NCBI RefSeq assembly: GCF_014164585.1
Contig: NZ_JACJFM010000009.1
Coordinates: 1-64,000, forward strand
DNA: 64,000 bases
Source: Oceanospirillum sediminis
GTDB taxonomy: Bacteria; Pseudomonadota; Gammaproteobacteria; Pseudomonadales; Halomonadaceae
Direction of reading: 5' to 3'
The translations under genes and the position numbers were made by a program. The notes under the pieces are model-generated. The model was given only the letters and a program-made list of their open reading frames with translations. It did not search any database and was not told the origin of the DNA. Positions 55,372 through 64,000 of the stretch are shown one piece after another; within the stretch, counting starts at the first letter, position 1, and each line of letters opens with the position of its first letter.

Positions 55372-56712
55372 ATGACTGAAAAGTACCCCAGTATTAAACA
55401 GCTTCTGGGACGGCTGGCAACCTTGCTTGCTGTGTCTTTTGCTCTGCTGTTCACTGCTATTTTTGCTTTAAGCAATCATGCCGCTAAACTCGCTGAAAAA
55501 AGCGAGCAGGAGCTGTTGCCCAGTATTCATGAGCACCAGAGAGCTGCTTTGAATCTGGAAAGACTAGAGCGCATGGGAGACCTGGTGGCATACGGCGGAG
55601 ATATATCGTTGATCAGGAAGAATGCATTGTCAGCACAGGTTCTGGCGTTTCAACCTTCTTTTGATTTTAATGAAGCGACTCGTCGCTCCGTCAGGAAGTC
55701 CTATTTGCTGATTAAGCAGCTGCGTGTCAGCCGCCAGCGCCTTTTACTGATGCAGAAAACAGATTCAGAGAATCCCGAAATAAAACAGTTACTGGATCTG
55801 GAAGATAAGCTCCAGATGCAATGGCATGAAGAAAAGCAGGGTATGTTTGAGCTACAGAATCAGATTATCAGTGCAGCTACCCGCCTGCAAACAGAAAGTC
55901 TTCAGCAAATATCCCTGACTCAGAAGCAAATCCTGATTGTAGGCGGGTGTGGAGTAACAGCATTGTTAATTGTTCTGGCCTCCATTGGCTGGCAGATGGT
56001 GAAGCACCTGATTCGTCCTATCAGTCATGCCAGCCATGCCATGCTGGCTATTGAGTCAGGCCAGGAATATCAACTGGAAAAGACGCGGTATGAAGAAACA
56101 TCACTGATCTATCATGCTGTAGATCGGCTTTCTACTACCGTCCAGACACTACATGACCTGGCCACTACAGATGAAATGACACAGTGTTATAACAGGCGTC
56201 ATTTTGTTAACCTGGCCAGTGAGATGCTGGATCAAGCGCAGGAAAATGACCAGCCCTTATCGATTGTAATGCTGGATATTGATCATTTTAAGAAAGTTAA
56301 CGACCAGTATGGGCATGCCACAGGGGATACTACGCTAAAATATTTTGCACTCTGGCTAAAAGAAAATCTGCCTGATAATGGTCATGCCGGACGCTTAGGT
56401 GGTGAAGAGTTTGCTTTACTTCTCCCCGGTCTCAGTGAGTCAGAGGCGACGGATTTATCAGAAACAATACGTAAGAGCATTGCCAGCCAATCCCAGGACT
56501 GCGCGGATATCCCAGGCATAACAGTCAGCATGGGAGTAAAAGGCAGAGTTGGAAAACAGGATGCTATTGATGGATTACTTTCTAAAGCAGATAAGGCACT
56601 TTATCTGGCTAAAGCCTGTGGCCGGAATCAGGTTATCTCATACAGTACTCTGAAATCAGATCAGGTGGTGACAGATGATTATCGGCGCTCACCGGTTAGC
56701 AGCGTTAGCTGA
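55372..56712 (+). CDS. Membrane diguanylate cyclase (4-helix sensor-HAMP-GGDEF)
   Basis: The 446-aa protein has transmembrane helices near 18-37 and 187-207, enclosing a helical periplasmic domain of about 150 residues rich in Leu, Gln and Arg. A HAMP-like segment follows (LIRPISHASHAMLAIESG), then a GGDEF domain with an active GRLGGEEF and the LDIDHFKKVNDQYGH site. No RxxD I-site is seen before GGEEF. It begins 5 bp after a gene for a periplasmic binding protein, so ligand-loaded binding proteins could dock on its periplasmic domain. The last 20 residues look disordered. Confidence 0.93.
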   Translation: MTEKYPSIKQLLGRLATLLAVSFALLFTAIFALSNHAAKLAEKSEQELLPSIHEHQRAALNLERLERMGDLVAYGGDISLIRKNALSAQVLAFQPSFDFNEATRRSVRKSYLLIKQLRVSRQRLLLMQKTDSENPEIKQLLDLEDKLQMQWHEEKQGMFELQNQIISAATRLQTESLQQISLTQKQILIVGGCGVTALLIVLASIGWQMVKHLIRPISHASHAMLAIESGQEYQLEKTRYEETSLIYHAVDRLSTTVQTLHDLATTDEMTQCYNRRHFVNLASEMLDQAQENDQPLSIVMLDIDHFKKVNDQYGHATGDTTLKYFALWLKENLPDNGHAGRLGGEEFALLLPGLSESEATDLSETIRKSIASQSQDCADIPGITVSMGVKGRVGKQDAIDGLLSKADKALYLAKACGRNQVISYSTLKSDQVVTDDYRRSPVSSVS

Positions 56713-56781
56713 GTCTGCCTGTGAGTGGAGATGACAACTTTAGTTTTACAGGGTTGTTTCAACCTGTTTGTGGCAGCTCTG

Positions 56782-57749
56782 TTATTCTTTCCAGCTAACT
56801 TGCTCAGAAATATCAGTTGGTAACTTAATATTCCAGCGCCTTAACTCTGAGCGTGAGAAGATATATTCACCTCGTGAAGGTGTTCTGATCAAAGGCATGA
56901 CAAACTTTTTATTTGCCAGGAACTGATTAACAATTGTGGCCGCTTCCTCTCCTTGTACCTCTCCTGACATTACCAGTCCTCCAATGGCCATTCCTTTTTC
57001 AATGCCATAGTGCCAGAGTGAAAATACAGGGATTTCAGAGTGCTTTCCGGTCCACTCTCCAACTACACTCACATCGACAGGCTGATTGTTTTCGTCTGTC
57101 ATGCGTGCATAATTGCCTATCATGATTAAATCATAGCCCTGCATATGGGCCTCTTTTATACGAGACTTCCATTCAGAAAACTGACTGGTTAGCACAACAT
57201 CTGCCTCAACCCAGCCAATCTTATTATGTTTCTGATTATGGAATGAGGTTTCAAGAATAGCTTCAGACGTAGCACCACCATCCATCAATAGCAGCACTTT
57301 TCTTACATCCGGGTTTACCCTCATCAGACTGGTGACGGCTATTTTAACAGGCGGCCTCTCCAGAACCCCCGACACTCGATCATCCAGGTTCAGGTAATAA
57401 CGCGGATTAGAATTAATGCCCAGAAATACAATTGGAAAACCTGCAGCCCAGGCTCCTGGGCCAACATATTTCAGAGCGTTGTCATCAGCGAGAACAACAA
57501 CTCCGGGCTTTTTCTTCTTTATTTGTGAAAGGGCCAGATCAGCCTGAAGGATGAATTCACTTTTCGGAAGCCTTTTGGTATCCATCTGAAAGTCTTCCAG
57601 ACTATCTGTTGTCAATGCCCTTTTAAAGGCCTGGAAATAAGTCTGAAGCCATGGATAATCGTAGTGATAGCTATGAACAAAAAAACATCCAGTGCTAATA
57701 ACCTTCCGGAAAGACATAACCCTGTCAGAAGCAGAATAACCTTAACCAA
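56782..57749 (-). pseudogene. ABC_sub_bind periplasmic protein, apparently frameshifted at a poly-T tract
   Basis: The unbroken frame (stop 56782, ATG 57717, 311 aa) encodes a periplasmic binding-protein core of the ABC_sub_bind type (VHSYHYDYPWLQTYF, PIVFLGINSNPRYY, GQ-like GEVQGEEAA). It has no signal peptide. The next frame upstream encodes an obvious one starting at TTG 57749 with GAGGGA before it (VKVILLLTGLCLSGRLLA, then LDV). The two frames meet at a run of seven T on the minus strand (57679-57685). One added T would join them into LDVFFVHSYHYDYPW, the expected family start. So the gene is frameshifted, phase-variable, or the run was misread. Neighbours are another binding-protein/cyclase cluster; no ABC transporter is present. 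Confidence 0.7.
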
Positions 57750-57926
57750 AGCACATCCCTCTCTTAAGAATTGCTCATAGCAGCGTACAGCTTTTACGAC
57801 CCTAAGTTTGAGAATAGCAGTAAATTCAAAAGACTACTTCAAATAAATTACCATGAATTCTCCGACATCTCATGACATAAACAACAAGCACACTCAGCCT
57901 CAGATCAGCTATAGCGACAGAATAGA

Positions 57927-59195
57927 TCAGCGCAACCCGACTCCGACCAGAATGGGTAAAATAGCGACGCTGAGCAACGAGCCAACTCTGATCATCTCTT
58001 TCTGTGGAATAAAACCACTGCCGAAGACAATGGCATTGGGGGGGGTTGCCACCGGTAATGTGAAAGCACAAGAGGCCCCCACCGCAATGAGTACCGCCAG
58101 TGAACTGCTTTCCAGACCAATGCTCTCAGAGAGAGGCAAAAAGATCGGTAGTAATAGCGCTGCACTGGCAGTATTACTGGCTACTGCTGTCAGCACCATC
58201 ACAAAGACAATCAGGCAGATCACAAACAACAAAACCGGAGTATCCTGAATAAGGCTGATTATTACCCCTGCAATCATTGCACTGGCGCCTGATACCGATA
58301 ACACAGCGCTCAGAGTTAAGCCTCCTCCAAACAGCAATAAGATGCCCCAATCTGTTTGCTCATTAAGTTCTTTCCATTCCAATAATCTCAAACCGGCCAG
58401 CAAAATAATCGCTGAAACAGCGATCAAAGCATCAATGCTACCATTAATATCCAGCATAACAGCCAGAGGTTTACTGAAGATCCAGCCTGCAACAGTCAAT
58501 AGAAAAACGGCTATCGTCATGACCTGCGGTAAAGTAAGCGGATCGCTGGCACTCAAATCTTCTGTGACTGCAACAGGGTGTTGCAAATCAGGTTTACAAC
58601 ATAACCGCAGAACCAGAATCATCACAGGCATCAGAATCACAACAACAGGCAAGGCGACCAGCATCCATTCGGTAAAACTCATACCTATAGCAGCCGCTGC
58701 AATTGCATTAGGGGGACTTCCGACAAGAGTACCAATACCGCCAATGTTGGCAGAAAATGCGATGCCCAGCAGAAAATAGATATAAGTCTTTCGATGCTCA
58801 GCGGAGTCCAGTGCAGACAACACTCCCAGGGTCAACGGTAGCATCATTGCAGCTGTTGCCGTATTAGAGATCCACATGGACAGAGCTGCCGTTGCTATGA
58901 AAATCAAGGTTGCAGCTTTGCTTAGCTTGCCTCTGGAGATGTGAAGAATGTAGCGCGCAATCCTTCCATCCAATCGCTGTTTATGCAAGGCAGCTGATAA
59001 TGCGAAACCACCCAGAAAAATAAAAATAATAGGATTAGCAAAAGCAGCAAAAGCCTGTTTGACATCAAAAATGCCACTCAATATAGCCAGTACAGGTACC
59101 AGCAGAGCTGTCAGACTGACATGAATCCACTCTGTAACCCATAAGGCAGCTATCAACAATAAAATAAGGCAGCCAAGACTCGCTGGATCCAGCAT
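57927..59195 (-). CDS. SLC13/DASS-family anion (carboxylate or sulfate) permease
   Basis: The 422-aa inner-membrane protein has about ten or eleven hydrophobic helices. Its two substrate/sodium-site motifs are SNTATAAMMLPL and ASNTASAALLLPI, with PPNAI repeats (GSPPNAIAAAA, ATPPNAIVFGSG). These are diagnostic of divalent-anion/sodium symporters (CitT, SdcS, SLC13). The substrate (dicarboxylate, citrate or sulfate) cannot be settled. The ATG at 59195 has AAGGA 7 nt upstream and is preferred to 59216. It is a single gene. Confidence 0.92.
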   Translation of the reverse strand: MLDPASLGCLILLLIAALWVTEWIHVSLTALLVPVLAILSGIFDVKQAFAAFANPIIFIFLGGFALSAALHKQRLDGRIARYILHISRGKLSKAATLIFIATAALSMWISNTATAAMMLPLTLGVLSALDSAEHRKTYIYFLLGIAFSANIGGIGTLVGSPPNAIAAAAIGMSFTEWMLVALPVVVILMPVMILVLRLCCKPDLQHPVAVTEDLSASDPLTLPQVMTIAVFLLTVAGWIFSKPLAVMLDINGSIDALIAVSAIILLAGLRLLEWKELNEQTDWGILLLFGGGLTLSAVLSVSGASAMIAGVIISLIQDTPVLLFVICLIVFVMVLTAVASNTASAALLLPIFLPLSESIGLESSSLAVLIAVGASCAFTLPVATPPNAIVFGSGFIPQKEMIRVGSLLSVAILPILVGVGLR

Positions 59196-59464
59196 GATAT
59201 ATCCTTTTAAAAGCAAAGTATTTGCACAACCAGGGCCTTAACCCTAAAAAATGAGTGGATTTTACCGAAAGATCTGTGTCAGAACAGTGATATTTTTTAT
59301 TAATAACGATGAAAGCAGTAACGATATGTTTCTTCCTATCCTTACTGAGTCATAACTGGCAGCCAGCAGCGAAACAAAAGCCTCAGACTATATCTTATCC
59401 CAGTCCATACAGAAAAATATCAAAAGCCTTCTGTTTCGCTAAGCACGGGTATACAGAATGAAGA

Positions 59465-60373
59465 TCAGTATAAATGATCCCCTCCAAGCTCTATATCCAG
59501 AATATCAGCCAGAACTTGTTTAATGGCATCATCGGCCTGAGTTGGTGCTGCAATATGAGGCGTGACAATAATATTGGACTGATACCAGAATGGGTGTTCC
59601 TCTGGTAAAGGCTCATGTTCAAAAACATCCAGTAACGCGCCTTTCAGGTGCCTTGTCTGTAGCTGCAAAAGAAGCGCATGTTCATCAAATACGCTCCCCC
59701 TTCCAGAGCTGATCACTACAGCATCCCTGGGGAGTCTCATCAGACGGTCAGCATTCAGTATATGAAAAGTATCTTCTGTTGCTGGTAGCAGGTTGATCAA
59801 AAAGTGGCTCTGTGAGATGAAGCCATTCAGAGATTCAATACCTGATGACTGAGGAAAAGAGAGATCCGTTTTCTCCGTCCGGCTCCAGCCAGCAACGGTA
59901 TATCCCATGCCATAAAGCTGCTGGCCGACAAAGCGACCGATTGGCCCTAACCCCAGAATGCCAATTCTTTTTTCTCTCAGGTCACGAGTATTTTCTGGTT
60001 TCCAGTGATGATGCTCCTGATGAGTCCGATAACGGTCAAAATGCCGTCCAAAGTGCAGTATGCCGTACAGTACATACTCAAGCATCCACTGCCCCATACC
60101 AGCATCTCGTAGTTTATATAAAGGGGTATCCTTCGGGAGATCTGGCAAACACTCAAGGGCATCAATACCAGCCCCCAGATTAAAAATCGCAACCAGTTTT
60201 TTCTGCTGAATAAACAGACTGTTCTCTGGTTTCCAGACCAGAGCATACTCAGCTTGCCAATCCGTCCCACTTACCTCCTGCCAGAGACGTATATCAGCGT
60301 ATGGGCAGTATTTTTTTAATGATTTGAGATATGGCTCCTGATCAGTTTCAGGGGTGGCAAGTAAAATTCTCAT
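59465..60373 (-). CDS. ghrA: Glyoxylate/hydroxypyruvate reductase A
   Basis: The 302-aa D-2-hydroxyacid dehydrogenase has the NAD(P) Rossmann motif GILGLGPIGRFVG, the catalytic Arg in SSGRGS, Glu in FEHEPLPEEHPFW and His in VTPHIAAPT. It matches the GhrA branch (short N-domain, LFNLGAGIDAL-type AIFNLGAGIDAL). It reduces glyoxylate and hydroxypyruvate with NADPH. AAGGA lies 9 nt before the ATG. A gap of about 250 bp to the SLC13 gene holds only a 9-bp inverted repeat (59368-59440). Confidence 0.93.
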   Translation of the reverse strand: MRILLATPETDQEPYLKSLKKYCPYADIRLWQEVSGTDWQAEYALVWKPENSLFIQQKKLVAIFNLGAGIDALECLPDLPKDTPLYKLRDAGMGQWMLEYVLYGILHFGRHFDRYRTHQEHHHWKPENTRDLREKRIGILGLGPIGRFVGQQLYGMGYTVAGWSRTEKTDLSFPQSSGIESLNGFISQSHFLINLLPATEDTFHILNADRLMRLPRDAVVISSGRGSVFDEHALLLQLQTRHLKGALLDVFEHEPLPEEHPFWYQSNIIVTPHIAAPTQADDAIKQVLADILDIELGGDHLY

Positions 60374-60658
60374 ATATCAGAATCCTTCTGGCACAAAGTG
60401 CACTCACGGCAAATCCATCCCAGAATTCACCATGGAAAATAACAGAACAGAACTCCCTCTTACCTGTTCCGTTTATGCCGGGCTCCGAGCATAAGGCATT
60501 TGATAAAAACATTTCCAGGCCGAAAATATCAGCTTTTATCAGATACCTGGTCCGATATGTTCGGATCTTATATCTTATTGATAAATATATCTTTCAAGAT
60601 ATTTATAAAACTCTTACGACATTTTTGCCAGTAAAAAGCTGTAAATAAGAATTATTTT

Positions 60659-63600
60659 TTACTCACCCAACTCATTAGCGACACCTGAAATATGTTTGTT
60701 TTTCCAGCCAGGGTTTTTGAGATCCTCCAGAATCAGATAATTAACAGGAACCAGAATCAGAGTAATGAAAGTGGCAAACAAGATACCAAATCCCAGGGAA
60801 ACTGCCATAGGTATCAGGAACTGAGCCTGAGTGGATTTTTCAAACAGCAGAGGCATCAGACCAATAAAGGTTGTCATAGAGGTCAGCATAACCGGCCTGA
60901 AACGCGATGGGGCTGCGATCAGCAAGGCTTTATAAAGGCTATAGCCTGCTTTACGCCTTTGCTGGTTAATAAAGTCCACCAGTACCAGGCTATCATTAAC
61001 AACCACACCGACCAGAGCCAGTAATCCCATCAGGCTCATAATCGTTAACGGCATCCCCATGATCCAGTGCCCTACTACAGCACCAATAGCACCAAATGGA
61101 ATCACTGACATCACAATCAGTGGTTGAACATAGCTGCCAAAAGGGATTGCCAGCAGAGCATAAATAGTTGCCAGCACCAGCATCAGCCCTAATTGAAGAG
61201 AGCCGAAAGAATCTCTCTGCTCTTTTGCTTCTCCTTCAAAGCTATAGTCAACGGCAGGAAACTGACGGGTGGTATTTTGCAGAAACTCACTCAGCTCCTG
61301 ATTCATCAAAGTAACATTGACAGCCTCTTTGTTCATATCAGATGTCACATTCACTGTTCGAGAACCATCAATCCGATAAATCGCGGATGGACTTTTCGCA
61401 GGTTTCAGTACTGCCAGGTGATGAAGGGGAATCCCCTTACCTTCTGTTCCGGTAATTTCCATATCAAGCAGAGCTGTCAGCGAGGTTCTTTCCTCATAAG
61501 GCAATCGAAGAATCACTTTAATCTCCTCTCTGCCACGCTGAATTCGCTCTACTTCAATGCCAAGATAAGCCTGTTGAATCTGACGAACCAGAGTATCTCT
61601 GCTCAGACCAAGCTGATAAGCCTGCTCTTTCAATTCAATACGCAGCTCTTCCTTGCCATCAGACAGGTTGTCCGCAACATCAAATAACCCCGGATAAGTC
61701 GATAGCTTCTCTCTGACCAGCCCGGTAACCTGCTCCAGCTGGTGAAGATCATTTCCGGATAGCTGTATATCGACAGGATCACTACTTCGACCGATTTCAG
61801 CACGAAAAGCAATGGACTCAGCACCGGGAATATCACCAATCAGACTTCGCCACTCACGCACCAGCTGTACTGTCGTAATATCCGTTGTTCGTTCTTCAGC
61901 CGGAGTAATTTCAAAGCGGACCCGGCCAGTCTCTGAGCTGCCACCAGCCCCTCCGGTTGTCGAGAAAATATGTCGAATGACACTGCTCCCGGTCTTTGAA
62001 TCAGAATATTTCTCCTGCAACTTTCTGGCCTGTTCCGTTATATGCAGTACGTATCTATCGGTTACCTCAAATGCTGTTCCAGCAGGCATTGTTAATGTTA
62101 CCCGAGCTGTTTCACTGGGAACTTTAGGAAAAAAGGTAAACTTCATCCAGCCTGTCGACAGCAGGCTTACCAGAATCACCATTAACCCGATAGCTCCGGC
62201 TAATACGGTATATCGGTATTTCAGCGCCAGTTTCAGGATGGGTCGATAATACTTCAGAATGGCACTTTCAAATCCATCCGCGAAACGGGTCTGAAAACGC
62301 TCAAAAACACCTGATTTACGATCAGACCTTAGCCTCATATTTTTCAGATGCGCAGGTAAAACAAATTTAGATTCCACCAGAGATAACAGCAATACAGGGA
62401 TGACAACCGCCGGAATCTGCAGAAACATAGCGCCGCGATGCCCTTCGATAAAGGCAAGGGGTAAAAAAGCAACAATGGTTGTCAGCACTCCGAAGGTGAC
62501 AGGTACGGCCACTTCCTGCGTGCCGTGAATTGCAGCATGTAATCCTGAGGAACCATTTCTGGCATGACGGTAAATATTTTCTCCGGTTACAATCGCATCA
62601 TCGACAACAATACCCAGTACCAGAATAAAGCCAAACAGACTGATGATATTCAGACTTATTCCCAGAAATGGCAGAACAATAAACGCGCCCATAAAACTGA
62701 CAGGAATACCGATAAACACCCAGAATGCGATAGCAGGCCTCAGAAAAAGAGCCAGTAAGGCCAGCACCAGCACACCACCCTGAGCTGCATTTTCCAGCAA
62801 TGTATTCAGGCGCTTCTTAACCACTTCGGAATCATCATCCCAGTAGCTTAGCTGAATACCTTCAGGCATCTGTCCTTGTTGTTGCTCCAGATACTCTTTT
62901 ACTGCATCCGCTACCGAAATAGCGCTCTCCTGGCCGATTCGATACACATCAATCATCGCTGCAGGCTTGCCATCAAACCGGGTTCTTAACGCAGTTTCCT
63001 CAAAACCATCGTGGATAGTGGCAATATCTTTCAGATAAAGCACTCCGGCTGATTCGGATGATTTAATAGCGATATTGCCAAAGTCAGTCTGGCTGTAGGC
63101 CTGCCCACGGGAGATTAACAGCACGTCATTTCCGCGGGTTTTCAGGTTACCTGCTGAGAGGTCTGCTGAATCACTGGCAATAATGTCTGCGACCCGGGAC
63201 AATGTCAGCCCGTACTCCTTCAGTTTTTGCTGTGAGATTTCGATCGCCACTTCGTAGTTGCGTACACCATCCAACTCCACCTGAGAAACCTCAGGCAGCT
63301 GCAACAGATCATCTCTTACTTTCTCTGCAACCTGACGAATTTCTGCCTCAGAAATATCTCCGGCAACGGTCACCGCAATCACTTCAGAGCGACGCTTGGC
63401 CAGAGAAATAACCGGCCGGTCTGCTGCAACCGGTAAATTACTGATGCCATCTACACGATTTTTTATATCAGACAGCAACTCTTTGGCATCGTAATCGCTA
63501 TCAACATCGACATAGAAATTTACCCGACCTTCAACAGAACGATTAACGATACGCTCAATACCTTCAAGATCATCTATCGCCTGCTCAATAACAACCGCAA

Positions 63601-63784
63601 CCCCCTGCTCCATATCCCCGGGGCTGGCTCCTCTCATGGTGACAGTAATATTAACCACATCGAACTCAATGGATGGAAAAACCTCCAACGGAACTTTAGT
63701 GTTCAGAGAGAAAATACCTGTGATGAAAATTGCAATCATCAGCAGGTTTGCAGCGACATGATTACGGGTAAACCATGCAATCAT
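60659..63784 (-). CDS. RND-family (AcrB/MexB-like) efflux pump permease
   Basis: The 1041-aa protein has the inverted-repeat RND architecture: an N-terminal helix (NLLMIAIFITGIFSL), two large periplasmic porter regions and two bundles of helices. Proton-relay segments include GIVVDDAIV near the middle and GVVVNDSLVLVDF in the second half. It belongs to the branch found with two-gene adaptor-pump units of unknown substrate. The ATG has GGAGG upstream and overlaps the adaptor stop (ATGA). No outer-membrane channel gene is in the window. Confidence 0.93.
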   Translation of the reverse strand: MIAWFTRNHVAANLLMIAIFITGIFSLNTKVPLEVFPSIEFDVVNITVTMRGASPGDMEQGVAVVIEQAIDDLEGIERIVNRSVEGRVNFYVDVDSDYDAKELLSDIKNRVDGISNLPVAADRPVISLAKRRSEVIAVTVAGDISEAEIRQVAEKVRDDLLQLPEVSQVELDGVRNYEVAIEISQQKLKEYGLTLSRVADIIASDSADLSAGNLKTRGNDVLLISRGQAYSQTDFGNIAIKSSESAGVLYLKDIATIHDGFEETALRTRFDGKPAAMIDVYRIGQESAISVADAVKEYLEQQQGQMPEGIQLSYWDDDSEVVKKRLNTLLENAAQGGVLVLALLALFLRPAIAFWVFIGIPVSFMGAFIVLPFLGISLNIISLFGFILVLGIVVDDAIVTGENIYRHARNGSSGLHAAIHGTQEVAVPVTFGVLTTIVAFLPLAFIEGHRGAMFLQIPAVVIPVLLLSLVESKFVLPAHLKNMRLRSDRKSGVFERFQTRFADGFESAILKYYRPILKLALKYRYTVLAGAIGLMVILVSLLSTGWMKFTFFPKVPSETARVTLTMPAGTAFEVTDRYVLHITEQARKLQEKYSDSKTGSSVIRHIFSTTGGAGGSSETGRVRFEITPAEERTTDITTVQLVREWRSLIGDIPGAESIAFRAEIGRSSDPVDIQLSGNDLHQLEQVTGLVREKLSTYPGLFDVADNLSDGKEELRIELKEQAYQLGLSRDTLVRQIQQAYLGIEVERIQRGREEIKVILRLPYEERTSLTALLDMEITGTEGKGIPLHHLAVLKPAKSPSAIYRIDGSRTVNVTSDMNKEAVNVTLMNQELSEFLQNTTRQFPAVDYSFEGEAKEQRDSFGSLQLGLMLVLATIYALLAIPFGSYVQPLIVMSVIPFGAIGAVVGHWIMGMPLTIMSLMGLLALVGVVVNDSLVLVDFINQQRRKAGYSLYKALLIAAPSRFRPVMLTSMTTFIGLMPLLFEKSTQAQFLIPMAVSLGFGILFATFITLILVPVNYLILEDLKNPGWKNKHISGVANELGE

Positions 63785-64000
63785 TGGCTTACCTCCGCAG
63801 CGGTCTGGGTGTCACGCTGATTTTTATTGACTTCATCAGAGGTGAGAGATTTATCTGTCTGAACCCTGGTGCCTGACACTACCTGCCCCAGAGGCGTCGT
63901 AATCAGTTCATCTCCTTCCTGAAGGCCCTGTTGAATAATACTGACGTCATCATCCCGCCACAGGACGCTGATCTTCTGACGTTTCAACTTTTGATTCTCA
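63781..64000 (-). CDS. RND periplasmic adaptor (HlyD/MFP family), C-terminal part
   Basis: The frame is open to the window edge, so only the last 70 or so residues are seen: VSIIQQGLQEGDELITTPLGQVVSGTRVQ. This is the final membrane-proximal beta domain typical of MFP subunits (LQ-GD-V-TTPL). It is the first gene of the pump operon, overlapping the permease by 4 bp (ATGA). The periplasmic adaptor links pump to outer-membrane channel. Confidence 0.85.
   Translation of the reverse strand, partial: ENQKLKRQKISVLWRDDDVSIIQQGLQEGDELITTPLGQVVSGTRVQTDKSLTSDEVNKNQRDTQTAAEVSQ

Noticed and set aside
59368-59440. Inverted repeat AGCGAAACA/TGTTTCGCT in the ghrA-SLC13 gap
   Set aside because: Nine bases separated by over 50 nt, with no mobile-element features; chance is plausible.
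60578-60605. AT-rich inverted repeat between ghrA and the RND pump
   Set aside because: Imperfect, lacks a T-run, and AT-rich DNA readily makes such pairs.

Overview
The window reads as chromosomal DNA of a motile, environmental, probably marine gammaproteobacterium. Dense PAS/GGDEF/EAL/MCP signalling, a PQQ cluster of the Pseudomonas layout, YdiJ, YhhQ and Zur-like control all fit that class. An Oceanospirillales-type member (Hahellaceae/Endozoicomonadaceae-like) is my guess and is inference only; there is no rRNA or other taxonomic marker here. I see no prophage, CRISPR array, tRNA or rRNA. The only mobile element is an IS fragment at the left edge.

Layout. 1-1515: an IS5-type transposase running off the left edge, next to a subtilisin-like (S8) peptidase that has lost its start. 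1555-12249 (minus): a signalling block with a response-regulator diguanylate cyclase, a 1625-aa hybrid histidine kinase, a protein with two periplasmic ligand-binding modules fused to GGDEF-EAL, and an Aer-like chemoreceptor. 12634-21747: mixed metabolism, comprising class II DAHP synthase, a Yip1-type membrane protein, a His-rich CobW GTPase behind a Zur-like box, a PxpB/PxpC fusion, asparaginase, an iodotyrosine-deiodinase-like flavoprotein, a MarR regulator and a glutamine amidotransferase. 22036-24720: a serralysin relic, an intact serralysin, and the queuosine-precursor transporter yhhQ behind a preQ1-I riboswitch. 24737-29650: HD-GYP, EAL-HDOD and a CZB chemoreceptor. 31263-43170: NosP-like FIST protein and NahK-like kinase divergent from pqqA-B-C-D-E-H-F. 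43236-49321: small redox genes, then a MarR-controlled tyrosine catabolism tail (fah, mai, acetoacetyl-CoA synthetase). 49353-53757: a gene whose ribosome binding site lies inside a hairpin, an AT-rich gap with DnaA-box-like sites, and the D-2-hydroxyglutarate dehydrogenase ydiJ. 53855-57749: two tandem periplasmic binding proteins with a membrane diguanylate cyclase, and a frameshifted third binding protein. 57927-64000: SLC13 transporter, GhrA, and an RND pump with its adaptor.

How the parts work together. At least six proteins make, break or appear to sense c-di-GMP, several with periplasmic binding-protein sensors, so nutrient sensing seems wired to the motile/sessile switch. NosP-NahK beside pqq matches the Pseudomonas arrangement. 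The fah-mai-acsA series turns maleylacetoacetate, via fumarylacetoacetate, into fumarate plus acetoacetate and then acetoacetyl-CoA. Homogentisate dioxygenase is not in the window.

Best leads for something new: the binding protein/binding protein/diguanylate cyclase operon, the poly-T frameshift in the neighbouring binding protein, the deiodinase-type active site, the Zur-like box with a slippage-prone His-Asp repeat, and the hairpin that buries a ribosome binding site at 49353-49400. All functions are inferred from sequence alone.
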